Below are positions 31,999 through 41,508 of a DNA stretch of 53,930 nt, piece after piece. Source of the DNA: Brachybacterium alimentarium (lineage in GTDB: Bacteria; Actinomycetota; Actinomycetes; Actinomycetales; Dermabacteraceae); contig NZ_NRGS01000005.1 of the NCBI RefSeq assembly GCF_002332425.1, positions 536,342 through 590,271 of the forward strand. Direction: 5' to 3'. Position numbers and translations under genes: made by a program. Each line of letters opens with the position of its first letter. Positions within the stretch are counted from its first letter, which is position 1. A model generated the notes under the pieces. The model worked only from the letters and a program-made list of their open reading frames with translations, was not told the DNA's origin and did no database searches.

Positions 31999-32338
31999 CT
32001 CGACTCACGCCCGTTCGGGTGCTCGCCGACTGCGACTGCTCCCACGCCGTCACGGCGATGTGCGCGGCGGACCGGACCGACGAGGGCTCCCGCAGGCGCG
32101 CTCCGTCGGCCTCCGGTACGGCGACCACCCAGCGGGCCCGCCCGCGTCGGCGCATCCGGCCGATCTCGATGCCGCGACCGTCGGCCACCGGGATGAGCAG
32201 GGCGCCGCTCGGGCCCACCTGCAGGTGCTGCGCGAGATCGGGCCGCCTCTCCAGCAGGAGGGCTCGGATCTGCTCCCGCTCGTCCTGAGCGGTGCCGCCC
32301 GTCGAGGGGTGTGCGAGGACCGGTCCTGTCGTGGTCAT
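31985..32338 (-). CDS. Hypothetical 117-residue protein
   Basis: No family recognised. The sequence has a coherent globular part (EREQIRALLLERRPDLAQHLQVGPSGALLIPVADGRGIEIGRM) then a basic stretch, ARWVVAVPEADG, and a Ser-rich C terminus. A -10-like TAGGTT (32345-32350) lies 6 nt before the ATG, as for other leaderless genes here, which supports expression. Convergent with tetR, overlapping by 14 bp. Confidence 0.55.
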   Translation of the reverse strand: MTTTGPVLAHPSTGGTAQDEREQIRALLLERRPDLAQHLQVGPSGALLIPVADGRGIEIGRMRRRGRARWVVAVPEADGARLREPSSVRSAAHIAVTAWEQSQSASTRTGVSRVSVR

Positions 32339-32481
32339 GCCCCGAACCTAGGGACGGGGCCCGACAGTCGAGCGCCGACGGACGAGCGCCGACAGGCGTC
32401 ATCGCGTCCTCCCGGCCTCCTCCGGGGCGGTCGATCCTGCTGCTCCCGTGCGAACCGCTCCCTACCCTCCGCTCGACGGGC

Positions 32482-32487
32482 TACGGT
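32482..32487 (+). promoter_or_regulatory. Candidate -10 box of fmdB-fmdA
   Basis: TACGGT about 38 nt before the GTG of fmdB; no convincing -35. Confidence 0.3.
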
Positions 32488-32524
32488 GAGCAGTGATCGT
32501 GAGCCGTGTCACTCGGAGGTCGAT

Positions 32525-32812
32525 GTGCCCCTGTACGAATTCCGCTGCGAGAACTCCCATCTGCATGAGCTGATGCTGTCGATGTCGGCCGCCGATCGCC
32601 ATACCACCTGCCCCGAGTGCGGGAGCGACGCGACGCGGCTGATCAGCTCGCCGGCGCTCGGGCACCTCCGCACGGCGCGCGCCGATCTCATCGGCGAGAC
32701 GGAGGCGAGCGCGCACGCCCCGGCCGTCGTCGACCGCGTGCCCGGTGCCCGGCCCGATCGACCCGCGCGCATCACCCACGACCCGCGCCACGCGCGGCTG
32801 CCGCGCCCCTGA
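32525..32812 (+). CDS. fmdB: FmdB-family zinc-ribbon protein
   Basis: 95 residues. VPLYEFRCENSHLHELMLS followed by CPECGSDATRLISSPALGHLR is the FmdB pattern; the first metal pair is C-x3-H rather than C-x2-C, the second is CPEC. In other bacteria fmdB lies with formamidase and is proposed to regulate it. GTG start with GGAGG 5 nt upstream. Precedes fmdA by 58 bp in the same direction. Confidence 0.85.
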   Translation: MPLYEFRCENSHLHELMLSMSAADRHTTCPECGSDATRLISSPALGHLRTARADLIGETEASAHAPAVVDRVPGARPDRPARITHDPRHARLPRP

Positions 32813-32870
32813 GCCGGCCCTGGACCTGACGGCGCCGGTCCGCGGCGTCGCCGCTGTGGAAGGAGAGATC

Positions 32871-34127
32871 ATGCCCGAGAACGTCTTCCCGCTGGATTCC
32901 ACCAGACCCTTCACCGACCAGAAGATCCTGGGACACAACCGCTGGCACCCCGACATCCCGCCCGCGGTCAGCGTGCGCCCGGGGGACACCTTCCGCGCCG
33001 ACTGCCGCGAGTGGTTCGACGGCTACATCAAGAACGACGACTCCGCCGAGGACATCGCGACCGCGCCGCTGCACACGGTGCACACCCTCTCCGGGCCGTT
33101 CCGCATCGAGGGAGCGAAGCCGGGCGATCTGCTGGTCGTGGACATCCTCGACGTCGGACCGATCCCGCAGGAGGACTCCGGGCCGCTGGCGGGCCAGGGC
33201 TGGGGCTATACCGGCATCTTCGCGAAGCGCAACGGCGGCAGCTTCCTCACCGACGAGTTCCCGGACGCCTACAAGGCGGTCTGGGACTTCCGCGGTGATC
33301 GCACGACGTCCCGCCATGTGCCGGGAGTCGAGTTCACCGGCATGATCCATCCCGGTCTCATGGGCACCGCACCGTCACCGGAGCTGCTGAAGACCTGGAA
33401 CTCCCGAGAGGCCGCGCTGATCGCGACCGATCCGGACCGTGTTCCCGCGCTCGCCCTGCCGCCCGAGCCGGACGGTGCGGTCCTCGGAGGCGTCCCCGAG
33501 GAAGACCGGGAGCGCGTCGCCGGCGAAGGCGCCCGCACCGCTCCGCCGCGCGAGAACGGGGGCAACCAGGACATCAAGAACCTCACCAAGGGGACCCGGA
33601 TCTTCTACCCCGTGTTCGTGGACGGTGCGAACTTCTCCGTCGGCGACCTGCACTTCAGCCAGGGCGACGGGGAGATCACGTTCTGCGGCGGCATCGAGAT
33701 GGGCGGCTTCCTCGACCTCCATGTCGACGTCATCCCGGGCGGCATGGAGAAGTACAACGTCACCGAGAACGCGATCTTCATGCCCGGGAACACGGCGCCC
33801 CAGCACAGCCAGTGGCTCTCCTTCTCGGGCACCTCGGTCACCCTCGACGGCGAACAGCGGTATCTCGATTCGCACCTCGCCTACCAGCGGGCCTGCTTGC
33901 ACGCGATCGACTATCTGTCGACGTTCGGCTGGTCGAAGGAGCAGGCCTACCTGCTGCTCGGTGCAGCACCGATCGAAGGCAGGTTCTCCGGGGTCGTGGA
34001 CATCCCCAATGCCTGCGCGACCGTGTATCTTCCGCTAGACATCTTCGACATCGACATCCGGCCCGGAGCCGGTGAGGTGCCGCAGATCGATCCGGGGATC
34101 GGGGCGCCGCGCGCGAGCGTGAGCTGA
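32871..34127 (+). CDS. fmdA: Formamidase (acetamidase/formamidase family)
   Basis: 418 residues. Hydrolyses formamide to formate and ammonia. N terminus DQKILGHNRWHPDIPP, central FTGMIHPGLMGTAPS, and QDIKNLTKGTRIFYPVFVDGANFSVGDLHFSQGDGEI are highly characteristic of FmdA from Methylophilus and its homologues. C-terminal segment ATVYLPLDIFDIDIRP also fits. ATG 32871 follows AGGAG at 6 nt. Supplies nitrogen from formamide; no transporter gene is adjacent. Confidence 0.93.
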   Translation: MPENVFPLDSTRPFTDQKILGHNRWHPDIPPAVSVRPGDTFRADCREWFDGYIKNDDSAEDIATAPLHTVHTLSGPFRIEGAKPGDLLVVDILDVGPIPQEDSGPLAGQGWGYTGIFAKRNGGSFLTDEFPDAYKAVWDFRGDRTTSRHVPGVEFTGMIHPGLMGTAPSPELLKTWNSREAALIATDPDRVPALALPPEPDGAVLGGVPEEDRERVAGEGARTAPPRENGGNQDIKNLTKGTRIFYPVFVDGANFSVGDLHFSQGDGEITFCGGIEMGGFLDLHVDVIPGGMEKYNVTENAIFMPGNTAPQHSQWLSFSGTSVTLDGEQRYLDSHLAYQRACLHAIDYLSTFGWSKEQAYLLLGAAPIEGRFSGVVDIPNACATVYLPLDIFDIDIRPGAGEVPQIDPGIGAPRASVS

Positions 34128-34139
34128 GCGATCCAGAGG

Positions 34140-34174
34140 GCGGGCCCTGCGGTGCTGTGCAGCGTGGGGCCCGC
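34140..34174. terminator. Candidate bidirectional terminator
   Basis: GCGGGCCC (34140-34147) and GGGCCCGC (34167-34174) form a perfect 8-bp stem, with a smaller CTGC/GCAG stem in the loop, between the convergent fmdA and phosphotransferase genes. No T-tract. Confidence 0.5.
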
Positions 34175-34184
34175 TGCGCGCCGT

Positions 34185-34958
34185 CTAGGCGCTGGCGGCG
34201 TCCGTGAGGGTCCGGGCCCACAGCGGCTCGTGCACGGCGACATAGGCCGCCGCGGTGCGCCAATGCTCGCCGTGGCCCTCGGCGAACATCGACCCCCAGG
34301 GCTCGCGGCCGACGGCGTGCGCCTCGCGCAGCATCTCGTGCATCGCCTCGGTGCGCTCCGCCATCGCGCGGGGCAGGCAGACGCGCAGGTCGGCGTCCGC
34401 CCCGTAACCGTCGACGAGGGCCGCCAGGCGCGCGGCGGAGTCCGCGGGGTCGGCCGACGCATCGTTCAGCGTGAAGGCCTGCGCCGAGTAGGCGAGGTCC
34501 CACAGCCGGGTGCTCGGCGCGGCCCCGTCCCAGTCGATGAACACCCAGCGCTCGCCGAGGAGCAGGTTCCACGGGGTCAGGTCGCCATGGCAGATCAGAT
34601 CGGTCGCACCGCCCGGCACCGGGAGCAGGGGCTCCCACGGGGCGTCGGCCGACGGAGAGAAGCCCTCGGAAGCGTCATGGATCGCGCGGATCAGCGCGCC
34701 GACGCGGGAGAGCCCGCGGAACGAGAGCTGTGGCGAGTGCAGGGCGAGCGTGCCGGGCACGAATTCGAGAATCTGCCGACCGTGCTGGTCGCGGCCCCGC
34801 GCCTCGGGCACATCAATGCCCGCTGCGGCGACGGTGCGCATCAGCTCGTGCACCGCGGCGGTGGTGGGCCCCCACGGCTTGCGCACCGTGTCGCCCACGC
34901 GCACCACGCCCTCGGTGGCGTTGCCGCCGTCGAGCGGGACCTCGTCCTCGATGGTCAT
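34185..34958 (-). CDS. APH-family phosphotransferase
   Basis: 257 residues, protein-kinase-like fold. Brenner motif CHGDLTPWNLLLGE and the metal-binding IDWDGAA (DxD/DFG equivalent) are present, as in aminoglycoside and choline kinase-like enzymes. The substrate is unknown and resistance cannot be claimed. Two copies of the -10-like architecture apply: TACTCT (34965-34970) lies 6 nt before the ATG, so the mRNA is probably leaderless. Confidence 0.85.
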   Translation of the reverse strand: MTIEDEVPLDGGNATEGVVRVGDTVRKPWGPTTAAVHELMRTVAAAGIDVPEARGRDQHGRQILEFVPGTLALHSPQLSFRGLSRVGALIRAIHDASEGFSPSADAPWEPLLPVPGGATDLICHGDLTPWNLLLGERWVFIDWDGAAPSTRLWDLAYSAQAFTLNDASADPADSAARLAALVDGYGADADLRVCLPRAMAERTEAMHEMLREAHAVGREPWGSMFAEGHGEHWRTAAAYVAVHEPLWARTLTDAASA

Positions 34959-34964
34959 CCGGCA

Positions 34965-34970
34965 AGAGTA
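34965..34970 (-). promoter_or_regulatory. -10 box of APH-family gene (leaderless)
   Basis: TACTCT on the minus strand, 6 nt before ATG 34958; no ribosome site. Confidence 0.45.
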
Positions 34971-35049
34971 GTCGCGCCGTCAGGTTCTTCACGAGACCGT
35001 CACCGATGCCTACGCCGCTCGGCTCGAGCGAGGGGAGCGAGGGGATGGC

Positions 35050-35055
35050 TACGCT
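35050..35055 (+). promoter_or_regulatory. -10 box of methyltransferase-kinase operon (leaderless)
   Basis: TACGCT ends 6 nt before ATG 35062, which also argues against the GTG at 35056. Confidence 0.5.
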
Positions 35056-35061
35056 GTGCGG

Positions 35062-35838
35062 ATGGTGCAGCGCACATCAGAGGGCAGTGCAGGCGATGCG
35101 GACTACGGGGACATCGGGTCCTCCTACTCCAGGTACCGTCGCCCCGACCCGCGGATCGCCGCGGTGATCACCGCGGCGCTCGGGGACGCGCGCACGGTGC
35201 TGAACGTCGGGGCGGGCGCCGGATCCTATGAGCCGGCAGACCGTGAGGTGACTGCGGTGGAGCCGTCGGCGGCGATGCGAGCGCAGCGTCCCGCGACCCT
35301 GCCGCCCGCCCTCGACGCCACCGCCGAGCAGCTTCCCTTCGCGGACGACTCCTTCGATGCCTCGATGGCCACCTTCAGCGTCCACCAATGGCGGGACCCC
35401 GCTGCCGGACTGCGGGAGCTGCGACGGGTGACCCGCGGGCCGGTCGTGATCCTCACCTGTGACCCGAGCCGGGTCGAGCAGTTCTGGCTGCGTGAGTACG
35501 CGCCCGAGGTGCTCGCCGTCGAGGCGCAGCGCTATCCCTCGCTCGACGCGCTGGCCGACGGGCTCGGAGGGACGGTCACGAGCCGCGCGGTGGCGATCCC
35601 GCAGGCCTGCACCGACGGGTTCACCGAGGCCTACTACGGCCGTCCCGAGCGTCTGCTCGACGCGGAGGCGCAGCTGGCCTGCTCGGCGTGGAGCCTCGTG
35701 GACCCAGCCGTCATCGCCCGCTTCACCCAGCAGCTCACCGTCGACCTCCTCGAGGGCTCCTGGGATGCACGGCACAGCGAGCTGCGCACCCTGCCCCAGT
35801 ACGAGGGCTCGCTCGTCCTCGTGGTCTCGGAGCCCTGA
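35062..35838 (+). CDS. Class I SAM-dependent methyltransferase (UbiE/Methyltransf_11 type)
   Basis: 258 residues. YSRYRRPDPRIAAVI leads into motif I VLNVGAGAGSYEP, then AVEPSAAMRAQRP, a QLPFADDSFDASMATFSVHQWRDP motif (motif II/post II), and RVTRGPVVILTCDP. Small-molecule methyltransferase; substrate unknown. ATG 35062 preferred because its -10 box TACGCT is 6 nt away. The P-loop kinase follows after 2 nt in the same operon. Confidence 0.88.
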   Translation: MVQRTSEGSAGDADYGDIGSSYSRYRRPDPRIAAVITAALGDARTVLNVGAGAGSYEPADREVTAVEPSAAMRAQRPATLPPALDATAEQLPFADDSFDASMATFSVHQWRDPAAGLRELRRVTRGPVVILTCDPSRVEQFWLREYAPEVLAVEAQRYPSLDALADGLGGTVTSRAVAIPQACTDGFTEAYYGRPERLLDAEAQLACSAWSLVDPAVIARFTQQLTVDLLEGSWDARHSELRTLPQYEGSLVLVVSEP

Positions 35839-35840
35839 GA

Positions 35841-36404
35841 ATGACACGTCCCCACTCCGTGCGACGCCCGCTGCTGGTGCTGCTCAACGGCGCTCCCGGC
35901 AGCGGCAAGTCCACGCTCGCAGAGCTCGTGGCCGCCGAGCGACCACTCGCCCTCGCGCTCGACATCGACCAGATCAAGCACTCCTTGAGCGGCTGGGATC
36001 GTGACCTGCACACCTCCGGGCTGCAGGCCCGTCGGCTCGCCGTCGCGCTGATCCGACAGCACCTCGCCGACGGGCACGACGTCATGCTCGGCCAGTACCT
36101 CGCGCGCACGCCGTTCCTCGAGGAGCTCGAACAGCTCGCCGCGGACTGCGGGGCACGCTTCGTCGAGATCGCGCTGATCCTGGACGAGGCGACGCTCGCA
36201 CAGCGGCTGAGCGCGCGTCGAGAGCGACCTGACCGCCCCGAGCAGGCGGCGAACGACCGCTTCGTGGGCCCGGAGGATGCGAGTGAGCTGGTCGCGTCGA
36301 TCGAGGAGGTGCTGTTCCAGCGTCCGGGCGCACACCGCCTCGACGCGAGGGAGAGCCAGGAGAGCGTGCGGGCACGGATCTCCGCACTGCTCAGCGCAGA
36401 CTGA
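35841..36404 (+). CDS. AAA_33-type P-loop kinase
   Basis: 187 residues. Walker A NGAPGSGKSTLAE near residues 16-28, DIDQIKHSL acceptor region, QYLARTPFLEEL, and an LSARRERP lid-like arginine stretch. Resembles small P-loop kinases of the gluconate/chloramphenicol kinase-like group (zeta-toxin fold), but no antitoxin is adjacent and the substrate is unknown. Operon with the methyltransferase upstream, GGAG ribosome site within its 3' end. Confidence 0.82.
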   Translation: MTRPHSVRRPLLVLLNGAPGSGKSTLAELVAAERPLALALDIDQIKHSLSGWDRDLHTSGLQARRLAVALIRQHLADGHDVMLGQYLARTPFLEELEQLAADCGARFVEIALILDEATLAQRLSARRERPDRPEQAANDRFVGPEDASELVASIEEVLFQRPGAHRLDARESQESVRARISALLSAD

Positions 36405-36472
36405 GCTCCCGCGCGTCGGCCGCCCCGTGGACCAGCACGAACGTCGACGGCGATGCGCTCACTCCGGGCCCG

Positions 36473-38191
36473 TCAGTCCCCGAGGATCGCGCCGGTCGAG
36501 GCGGACTGCACGAGCCTCACGTACTTGCCCAGCACGCCCTTGGTGAACTTCGGCGGCAGCGGCTCCCAGCCCTCGCGGCGACTCTCGAGCTCCGCCTCGT
36601 CGACCAGCAGGTCCAGGGCGCCCGTGCCCACGTCCAGCCGGATCCGGTCCCCGTCGCGCACGAAGGCGATGGGACCGCCGTCGACCGCTTCGGGCGCGAT
36701 GTGGCCGACGCACAGTCCGGTGGTGCCGCCGGAGAAGCGACCGTCGGTCATCAGCAGCACGTCCTTGCCGAGGTCGGCACCCTTGATCGCGCCGGTGATC
36801 GCGAGCATCTCTCGCATGCCCGGCCCGCCCTTGGGGCCCTCGTAGCGGATCACGACCACGTCGCCGTGGGTGATGGTGCCGTCGTTCAGCGCGTCCAGCG
36901 CGTGCTGCTCCCGCTCGAAGACGCGGGCCGTGCCCTCGAAGACGTCCTCCTCGAAGCCCGCGGACTTCACCACGGCGCCCTCGGGGGCGAGCGAGCCGCG
37001 CAGGATGGTGATGCCGCCGGTCGGGGCGATCGGTGCGGTGGCCGGGCGCAGCACGGTCCCGTCGGCCGGGCGCGGAGCGAGCACCTCGAGGTTCTCGGCG
37101 ATCGTGCGGCCGGTGACGGTCAGGCAGTCGCCGTCCAGCAGCCCTTCGTCCAGCAGGGTCTTCATGACCACCTGGATGCCGCCGACATGATCGACGTCGT
37201 TCATCACGTAGCGGCCGTAGGGCTTGAGATCCGCGAGGTGGGGGACCTTCGCGCCGATGCGGGCGAAGTCGTCGAGGGTCAGGTCGACGTCCGCCTCATG
37301 GGCGATCGCGAGCAGGTGCAGCACGGCATTGGTGGAGCCGCCGAACGCCTGGACCACCGCGATCGCGTTCTCGAAGGCGGCCTTGGTCATGATGTCGTGG
37401 GAAGTGATGCCCTGGCGGAGCATGCCGACCACGGCCTCGCCCGCACGGCGGGCATCGGCGTCACGGCGACGATCGGCCGACGGTGGGGTGGCCGACCCCG
37501 GGATGGACATCCCGATCGCCTCGGCGACGGTCGACATGGTGTTGGCGGTGTAGTACCCGCCGCAGGCCCCCTCGCCGGGGCAGATCGAGCGCTCGATCCG
37601 GCCCACGTCTTCCCTGCTCATGAGCCCGCGGGCGCAGGCGCCGACGGCCTCGAACCCGTCGATGATCGTCACGTCCTTCTCGCTGCCGTCGGTGAGGGTG
37701 ACGCGACCGGGCATGATCGTGCCGGCGTAGACGAACACGCTGGCCAGGTCGAGACGGGCAGCGGCCATCAGCATGCCCGGCAGGGACTTGTCGCAGCCTG
37801 CCAGGAGCACCGAGCCGTCCAGCCGCTCGGCCTGCATGACCGTCTCGACGCTGTCGGCGATCAGGTCCCGGGAGACCAGCGAGTAGTGCATGCCGTCATG
37901 GCCCATCGAGATGCCGTCGGAGACGGAGATGGTGCCGAACTGCAGGGGATACCCGCCGCCGGAATGCACGCCCTCCTTCGCCGCCTGCGCGAGCCGGTCC
38001 AGCGACAGGTTGCACGGGGTGATCTCGTTCCACGAGCTCGCGATGCCGATCTGGGGCTTGACCCAGTCCTCGTCGCCCATCCCGACCGCACGGAGCATGC
38101 CGCGAGAGGTCGTGGCTCCGAGGCCGTCGGTGACCTGACGGCTGCGAGGCTTGATGTCCGGAGAGGTGTCGGAGGTGTCGTCGGTGCTCAT
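36473..38191 (-). CDS. ilvD: Dihydroxy-acid dehydratase
   Basis: 572 residues. Fe-S dehydratase converting 2,3-dihydroxy-isovalerate and -methylvalerate to their keto acids in branched-chain amino acid synthesis. Signatures: [26 protein letters not shown] (cluster Cys), and [16 protein letters not shown] near the C terminus. ATG 38191 chosen (MSTDDTSD); TACGCT (38198-38203) lies 6 nt upstream, so transcription may start at the ATG, inside the gap after lldD. The 12-codon extension to 38227 is not family-like. Confidence 0.95.
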   Translation of the reverse strand: MSTDDTSDTSPDIKPRSRQVTDGLGATTSRGMLRAVGMGDEDWVKPQIGIASSWNEITPCNLSLDRLAQAAKEGVHSGGGYPLQFGTISVSDGISMGHDGMHYSLVSRDLIADSVETVMQAERLDGSVLLAGCDKSLPGMLMAAARLDLASVFVYAGTIMPGRVTLTDGSEKDVTIIDGFEAVGACARGLMSREDVGRIERSICPGEGACGGYYTANTMSTVAEAIGMSIPGSATPPSADRRRDADARRAGEAVVGMLRQGITSHDIMTKAAFENAIAVVQAFGGSTNAVLHLLAIAHEADVDLTLDDFARIGAKVPHLADLKPYGRYVMNDVDHVGGIQVVMKTLLDEGLLDGDCLTVTGRTIAENLEVLAPRPADGTVLRPATAPIAPTGGITILRGSLAPEGAVVKSAGFEEDVFEGTARVFEREQHALDALNDGTITHGDVVVIRYEGPKGGPGMREMLAITGAIKGADLGKDVLLMTDGRFSGGTTGLCVGHIAPEAVDGGPIAFVRDGDRIRLDVGTGALDLLVDEAELESRREGWEPLPPKFTKGVLGKYVRLVQSASTGAILGD

Positions 38192-38197
38192 GCCTCG

Positions 38198-38203
38198 AGC
38201 GTA
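38198..38203 (-). promoter_or_regulatory. -10 box of ilvD (leaderless)
   Basis: TACGCT on the minus strand, 6 nt before ATG 38191. Gives ilvD its own promoter despite being only 42 bp after lldD. Confidence 0.45.
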
Positions 38204-38233
38204 GGTCTCCGCGCGACGGATGTACACGTGCCC

Positions 38234-39490
38234 TCAGGGCAGCCGCGGCGAACCCTCCTGATCCAGGCGGGAGTAGCGGCTGAGCTGGGTGACGTGCTCC
38301 GGGGTGAGATCGGCGAGAGTGGGCACCTGCAGCAGCTTCATCGTGCGCTCGACCTGGTCGGAGAGGATCTCGATGGTCCGGTCCACCCCCTCGCGCCCGC
38401 CGGCCATCAGGCCGTAGAGGTAGGCGCGGCCGATGAGCGTGAAGTCCGCGCCCAGGGCGATCGAGGCGACGATATCAGCCCCGCTGCGGATCCCGGTGTC
38501 CAGGATGATCTCCACGTCCTGGCCGATCTCGCGGGCCACCTGGGGGAGCAGCTGGAAGGGCACGGGCGCCCGGTCGAGCTGGCGGCCGCCGTGGTTGGAC
38601 AGCACGATCGAGTCGACGCCCAGATCGGCGAGCTTCTTCGCGTCCTCGAGGGTCTGGACCCCCTTGACCGCGAACTTGCCCGGCCACATCGCGCGGATCT
38701 CCGCGAGGTCCTCGAAGTCGATCGAGGGGTCCATCGCCGAGTTCAGCAGCTCGCCGACGGTGCCCCCGGTCGCGGAGAGCGAGGCGAACTCGAGCTTCGC
38801 GGTGGTCAGGAAGTCCCACCACCACCAGGGCCGAGGGATCGCGTTCAGCACGGTGCCGAGGCTCAGCTGCGGCGGGATCGAGAATCCGTTGCGGGTATCG
38901 CGCAGCCGCGCCCCGGCGACGGGCGTGTCGACGGTGAAGAACAGGGTGTCGAAGCCGGCCTGCGCCGCCCGCTCGACGAGACCGTAGGAGGTCTCGCGCT
39001 CGTTCATGACGTAGAGCTGGAACCAGTTGCGTCCGTGGGGGTTCGCCGCCCGCACGTCCTCGATCGAGGTGGTGCCGAGGGTGGACAGGGTGAACGGGAT
39101 CCCGGCGGCGCCGGCGGCCGAGGCGCCGGCGATCTCGCCCTCGGTCTGCATCAGCCGCGTGAAGCCGGTGGGGGCGATGCCGAAGGGCTGGGCCGAGCTG
39201 CCGCCGAGGATCTGCGTGGAGGTGTTCACCTCGGAGACGTCGTGGAGGATCGAGGGATGGAACTCGATGTCCTCGAAGGCCTGCAGCGAACGCTCCATCG
39301 AGATCTCGTCCTCGGCGGCACCGTCGGTGTAGTCGAAGGCGGCGGCGGGGGTGCGCCGTGCCGCGATCCGGCGCAGGTCCTCGACGGTCAGCGCCGCGGC
39401 GAGGCGGCGATGCTTCGGGTCGAGATCGAGCTTCTTGAACGACATGAGATCGAGGATCTCTGCAGGGCGGGGGATCTGGCGCTTGACCAT
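38234..39490 (-). CDS. lldD: FMN-dependent L-lactate dehydrogenase / alpha-hydroxy-acid oxidase
   Basis: 418 residues, FMN-binding alpha/beta barrel. [13 protein letters not shown] near the N terminus, [69 protein letters not shown] (catalytic His in SNHGGRQ) and [11 protein letters not shown] complete the family. Oxidises L-lactate to pyruvate at the membrane quinone pool. AAGGAG ribosome site 7 nt before ATG. Co-transcribed with lctP 58 bp upstream. Confidence 0.93.
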   Translation of the reverse strand: MVKRQIPRPAEILDLMSFKKLDLDPKHRRLAAALTVEDLRRIAARRTPAAAFDYTDGAAEDEISMERSLQAFEDIEFHPSILHDVSEVNTSTQILGGSSAQPFGIAPTGFTRLMQTEGEIAGASAAGAAGIPFTLSTLGTTSIEDVRAANPHGRNWFQLYVMNERETSYGLVERAAQAGFDTLFFTVDTPVAGARLRDTRNGFSIPPQLSLGTVLNAIPRPWWWWDFLTTAKLEFASLSATGGTVGELLNSAMDPSIDFEDLAEIRAMWPGKFAVKGVQTLEDAKKLADLGVDSIVLSNHGGRQLDRAPVPFQLLPQVAREIGQDVEIILDTGIRSGADIVASIALGADFTLIGRAYLYGLMAGGREGVDRTIEILSDQVERTMKLLQVPTLADLTPEHVTQLSRYSRLDQEGSPRLP

Positions 39491-39548
39491 GGGGTTCTCC
39501 TTCAGTGTGTGAGAGGTCGGTATCGGTGTTGCTGTGCAGTCGGTCAGC

Positions 39549-41285
39549 TCACTGGACGGGGATCATCCAGGAGAGCACCGTGGTGGACTGGAGGCCGACG
39601 AGGAGGCACAGGGCCACCAGCATGCCGAGGCTCCACCAGATGACCTTGCGGAAGATGGCGGACTCCTGGCCCACCAGGCCCACGGCGGTCGCGGCGATGG
39701 TGAGGTTCTGCGGGCTGATCATCTTGCCGACCACACCGCCGGAGGTGTTCGCGGCGACCAGCAGGGCCGGATCCAGCCCGGCGTTCTCCGCCGCGGTCTG
39801 CTGCAGCGTGGCGAACAGTGCGTTCGCACTGGTGTCGGAGCCGGTGACCGCAGTGCCCAACCAGCCGAGGATCGGGGAGAAGAAGGCGAAGGCGGCGCCG
39901 GTGCCGGCGATCCAGGTGCCGATGGTGATCGTCTGACCGGACTGGTTCATGACGTAGGCGAGGGCGAGCACCGCAGCGACGGTGAGGATCGAGTAGCGCA
40001 GCTTCACGACGTTCGTGAGGTAGACGTCCACGGCGTCCCGCACGGACAGCCGGTACACGAGCGCGACGATCACGCCGGTGATCAGCAGCAGCGTGCCGGG
40101 GGAGGAGAGCCACTGCAGCGCGTAGACCGTGCTCGTGGTGACCTCGCCGTCCGCGGTGAGCACGTTCCCGTCCAGCCCCGGCCAGGGGATGGTGATGTCG
40201 GTGGCCTCGAGCCAGGTGCTCAACGGCCCCGCCAGCTTCGACGCCGAGAAGATCACGATGACCAGCAGATAGGGGAACAGCGCCAGGAACACCCGGCCGG
40301 GGGTCAGGGCGGCGCCGGTGCGCGGGGGCGACTGCACGTCGACCTGCGAGGAACCGACCTCGGAGCCGGACCCCGGGCCCGTCCCCGAGGTGGCGTCGGC
40401 ACCTGCATCGCTCGGCGAGGTGGCGTCGGCGTCCCGCTCCTCGGCCATCTTCGCGAGCGCGTCCTGGCCGCCGACGGGCTTCCACACCCGCAGCATGAGC
40501 ACGGCGGCGGCGAGGCCCGCGAGCGAGGCGATGATGTCGGTGAGCTCGACGGAGAGGTAGTTCGAGGAGACGAACTGGCTGATCCCGAAGACCACGCCGA
40601 CCACGAGGGCCAGGGGCCAGAGCTGCCGCAGACCGCGTTTCCCGTCGACCAGGAAGACCAGGAACAGGGGTACGAGCGCGGCGAGGAAGGGGGTCTGGTG
40701 ACCGATGATCGCGCCGATGTGCTCGTAGTCGATGCCGGTGAGGTTGCCGGCGGTGATGATCGGGATCGCGATCGCGCCGAAGGCCACCGGGGCCGTGTTC
40801 GCGATCAGCACCACGGTCGCCGCTCGCATCGCGGTGAAGCCGATCGCCATCAGCATGACGCCGGTGATCGCGACGGGCGCCCCGAAGCCGGCGAGCGCCT
40901 CGAGCAGGCCGCCGAAGCAGAACGCGATGATGATGGCCTGGACCCGGGCATCGTCGGAGATCGCGTTGATGACCAGTCGGAGGTCCTCGAACCGTCCGCT
41001 GCGGACCGTCAGCTCGTAGAGCCAGATCGCGTTGAGGACGATCCACATGATCGGGAAGATGCCGAAGGCGAACCCCTGGGTGGCGGACAGCGCCACCAGG
41101 TGCGCCGGCATGCCGTACACGACCACGGCGACCAGGATCGCGACGGCGAGCGCGGCCAGCCCCGCCCAGTGCGCCTTCCAGCGCAGCACGCCCAGGGTGA
41201 GGAAGATCGTCATTAGCGGCAGGATCGCGATCATCGAGGACCACAGCAGGCTGTCCGCCAGCGGTGCGAGTTCTGGGGTGTACAT
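39549..41285 (-). CDS. lctP: L-lactate permease
   Basis: 578 residues, LctP/LldP family. Twelve or more membrane helices; [54 protein letters not shown] and [19 protein letters not shown] are family blocks. A hydrophilic, Ser/Thr/Gly-rich loop of about 60 residues (near 285-335) interrupts the middle. Proton-coupled lactate uptake. ATG 41285 follows GGAGG; the upstream in-frame start at 41300 is less well spaced. First gene of the lactate operon under the divergent FadR-type regulator. Confidence 0.94.
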   Translation of the reverse strand: MYTPELAPLADSLLWSSMIAILPLMTIFLTLGVLRWKAHWAGLAALAVAILVAVVVYGMPAHLVALSATQGFAFGIFPIMWIVLNAIWLYELTVRSGRFEDLRLVINAISDDARVQAIIIAFCFGGLLEALAGFGAPVAITGVMLMAIGFTAMRAATVVLIANTAPVAFGAIAIPIITAGNLTGIDYEHIGAIIGHQTPFLAALVPLFLVFLVDGKRGLRQLWPLALVVGVVFGISQFVSSNYLSVELTDIIASLAGLAAAVLMLRVWKPVGGQDALAKMAEERDADATSPSDAGADATSGTGPGSGSEVGSSQVDVQSPPRTGAALTPGRVFLALFPYLLVIVIFSASKLAGPLSTWLEATDITIPWPGLDGNVLTADGEVTTSTVYALQWLSSPGTLLLITGVIVALVYRLSVRDAVDVYLTNVVKLRYSILTVAAVLALAYVMNQSGQTITIGTWIAGTGAAFAFFSPILGWLGTAVTGSDTSANALFATLQQTAAENAGLDPALLVAANTSGGVVGKMISPQNLTIAATAVGLVGQESAIFRKVIWWSLGMLVALCLLVGLQSTTVLSWMIPVQ

Positions 41286-41358
41286 CGGGACCTCCGACAC
41301 TCCTCAGCGGCGTTGCTGCACTGCATCGCCGTCGATGTCGTGTCTCGTGAGTCGGGAG

Positions 41359-41380
41359 GAGCGATCCTGGGGGATCGCTC
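41359..41380. repeat. 9-bp inverted repeat in the lctP leader
   Basis: GAGCGATCC (41359-41367) and GGATCGCTC (41372-41380) are perfect inverse complements with a TGGG loop, in the lctP 5' leader just downstream of the operator. Possible mRNA hairpin or second regulator site. Confidence 0.55.
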
Positions 41381-41382
41381 TG

Positions 41383-41393
41383 TGGTCAGACCA
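41383..41393. promoter_or_regulatory. FadR/LldR-type operator
   Basis: TGGTCAGACCA matches the FadR-subfamily GntR consensus TNGTNNNACNA exactly. It overlaps a -10-like TATGGT of the lctP promoter on the minus strand, so repressor binding would block transcription. Confidence 0.7.
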
Positions 41394-41508
41394 TAAAGGA
41401 ATACAGTGAGCGTAGGCCCTCCGGGGGAGGAGAGCAAGCACCCGGGAGAGGCGCGCGACCACGGCTGTGCGAGAACGCTGTACGAGGACGCTGTGCTAGA
41501 ACAGGGCA

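Noticed and set aside
34185..34958. Aminoglycoside resistance gene
   Set aside because: Only the general APH fold is visible; the family includes many non-resistance kinases.
35841..36404. Zeta-toxin of a toxin-antitoxin pair
   Set aside because: The fold is similar, but there is no small antitoxin gene next to it and it is coupled to a methyltransferase.
36701..39643. 980-codon plus-strand frame
   Set aside because: Shadow of ilvD and lldD on the other strand; no domain or start signal.
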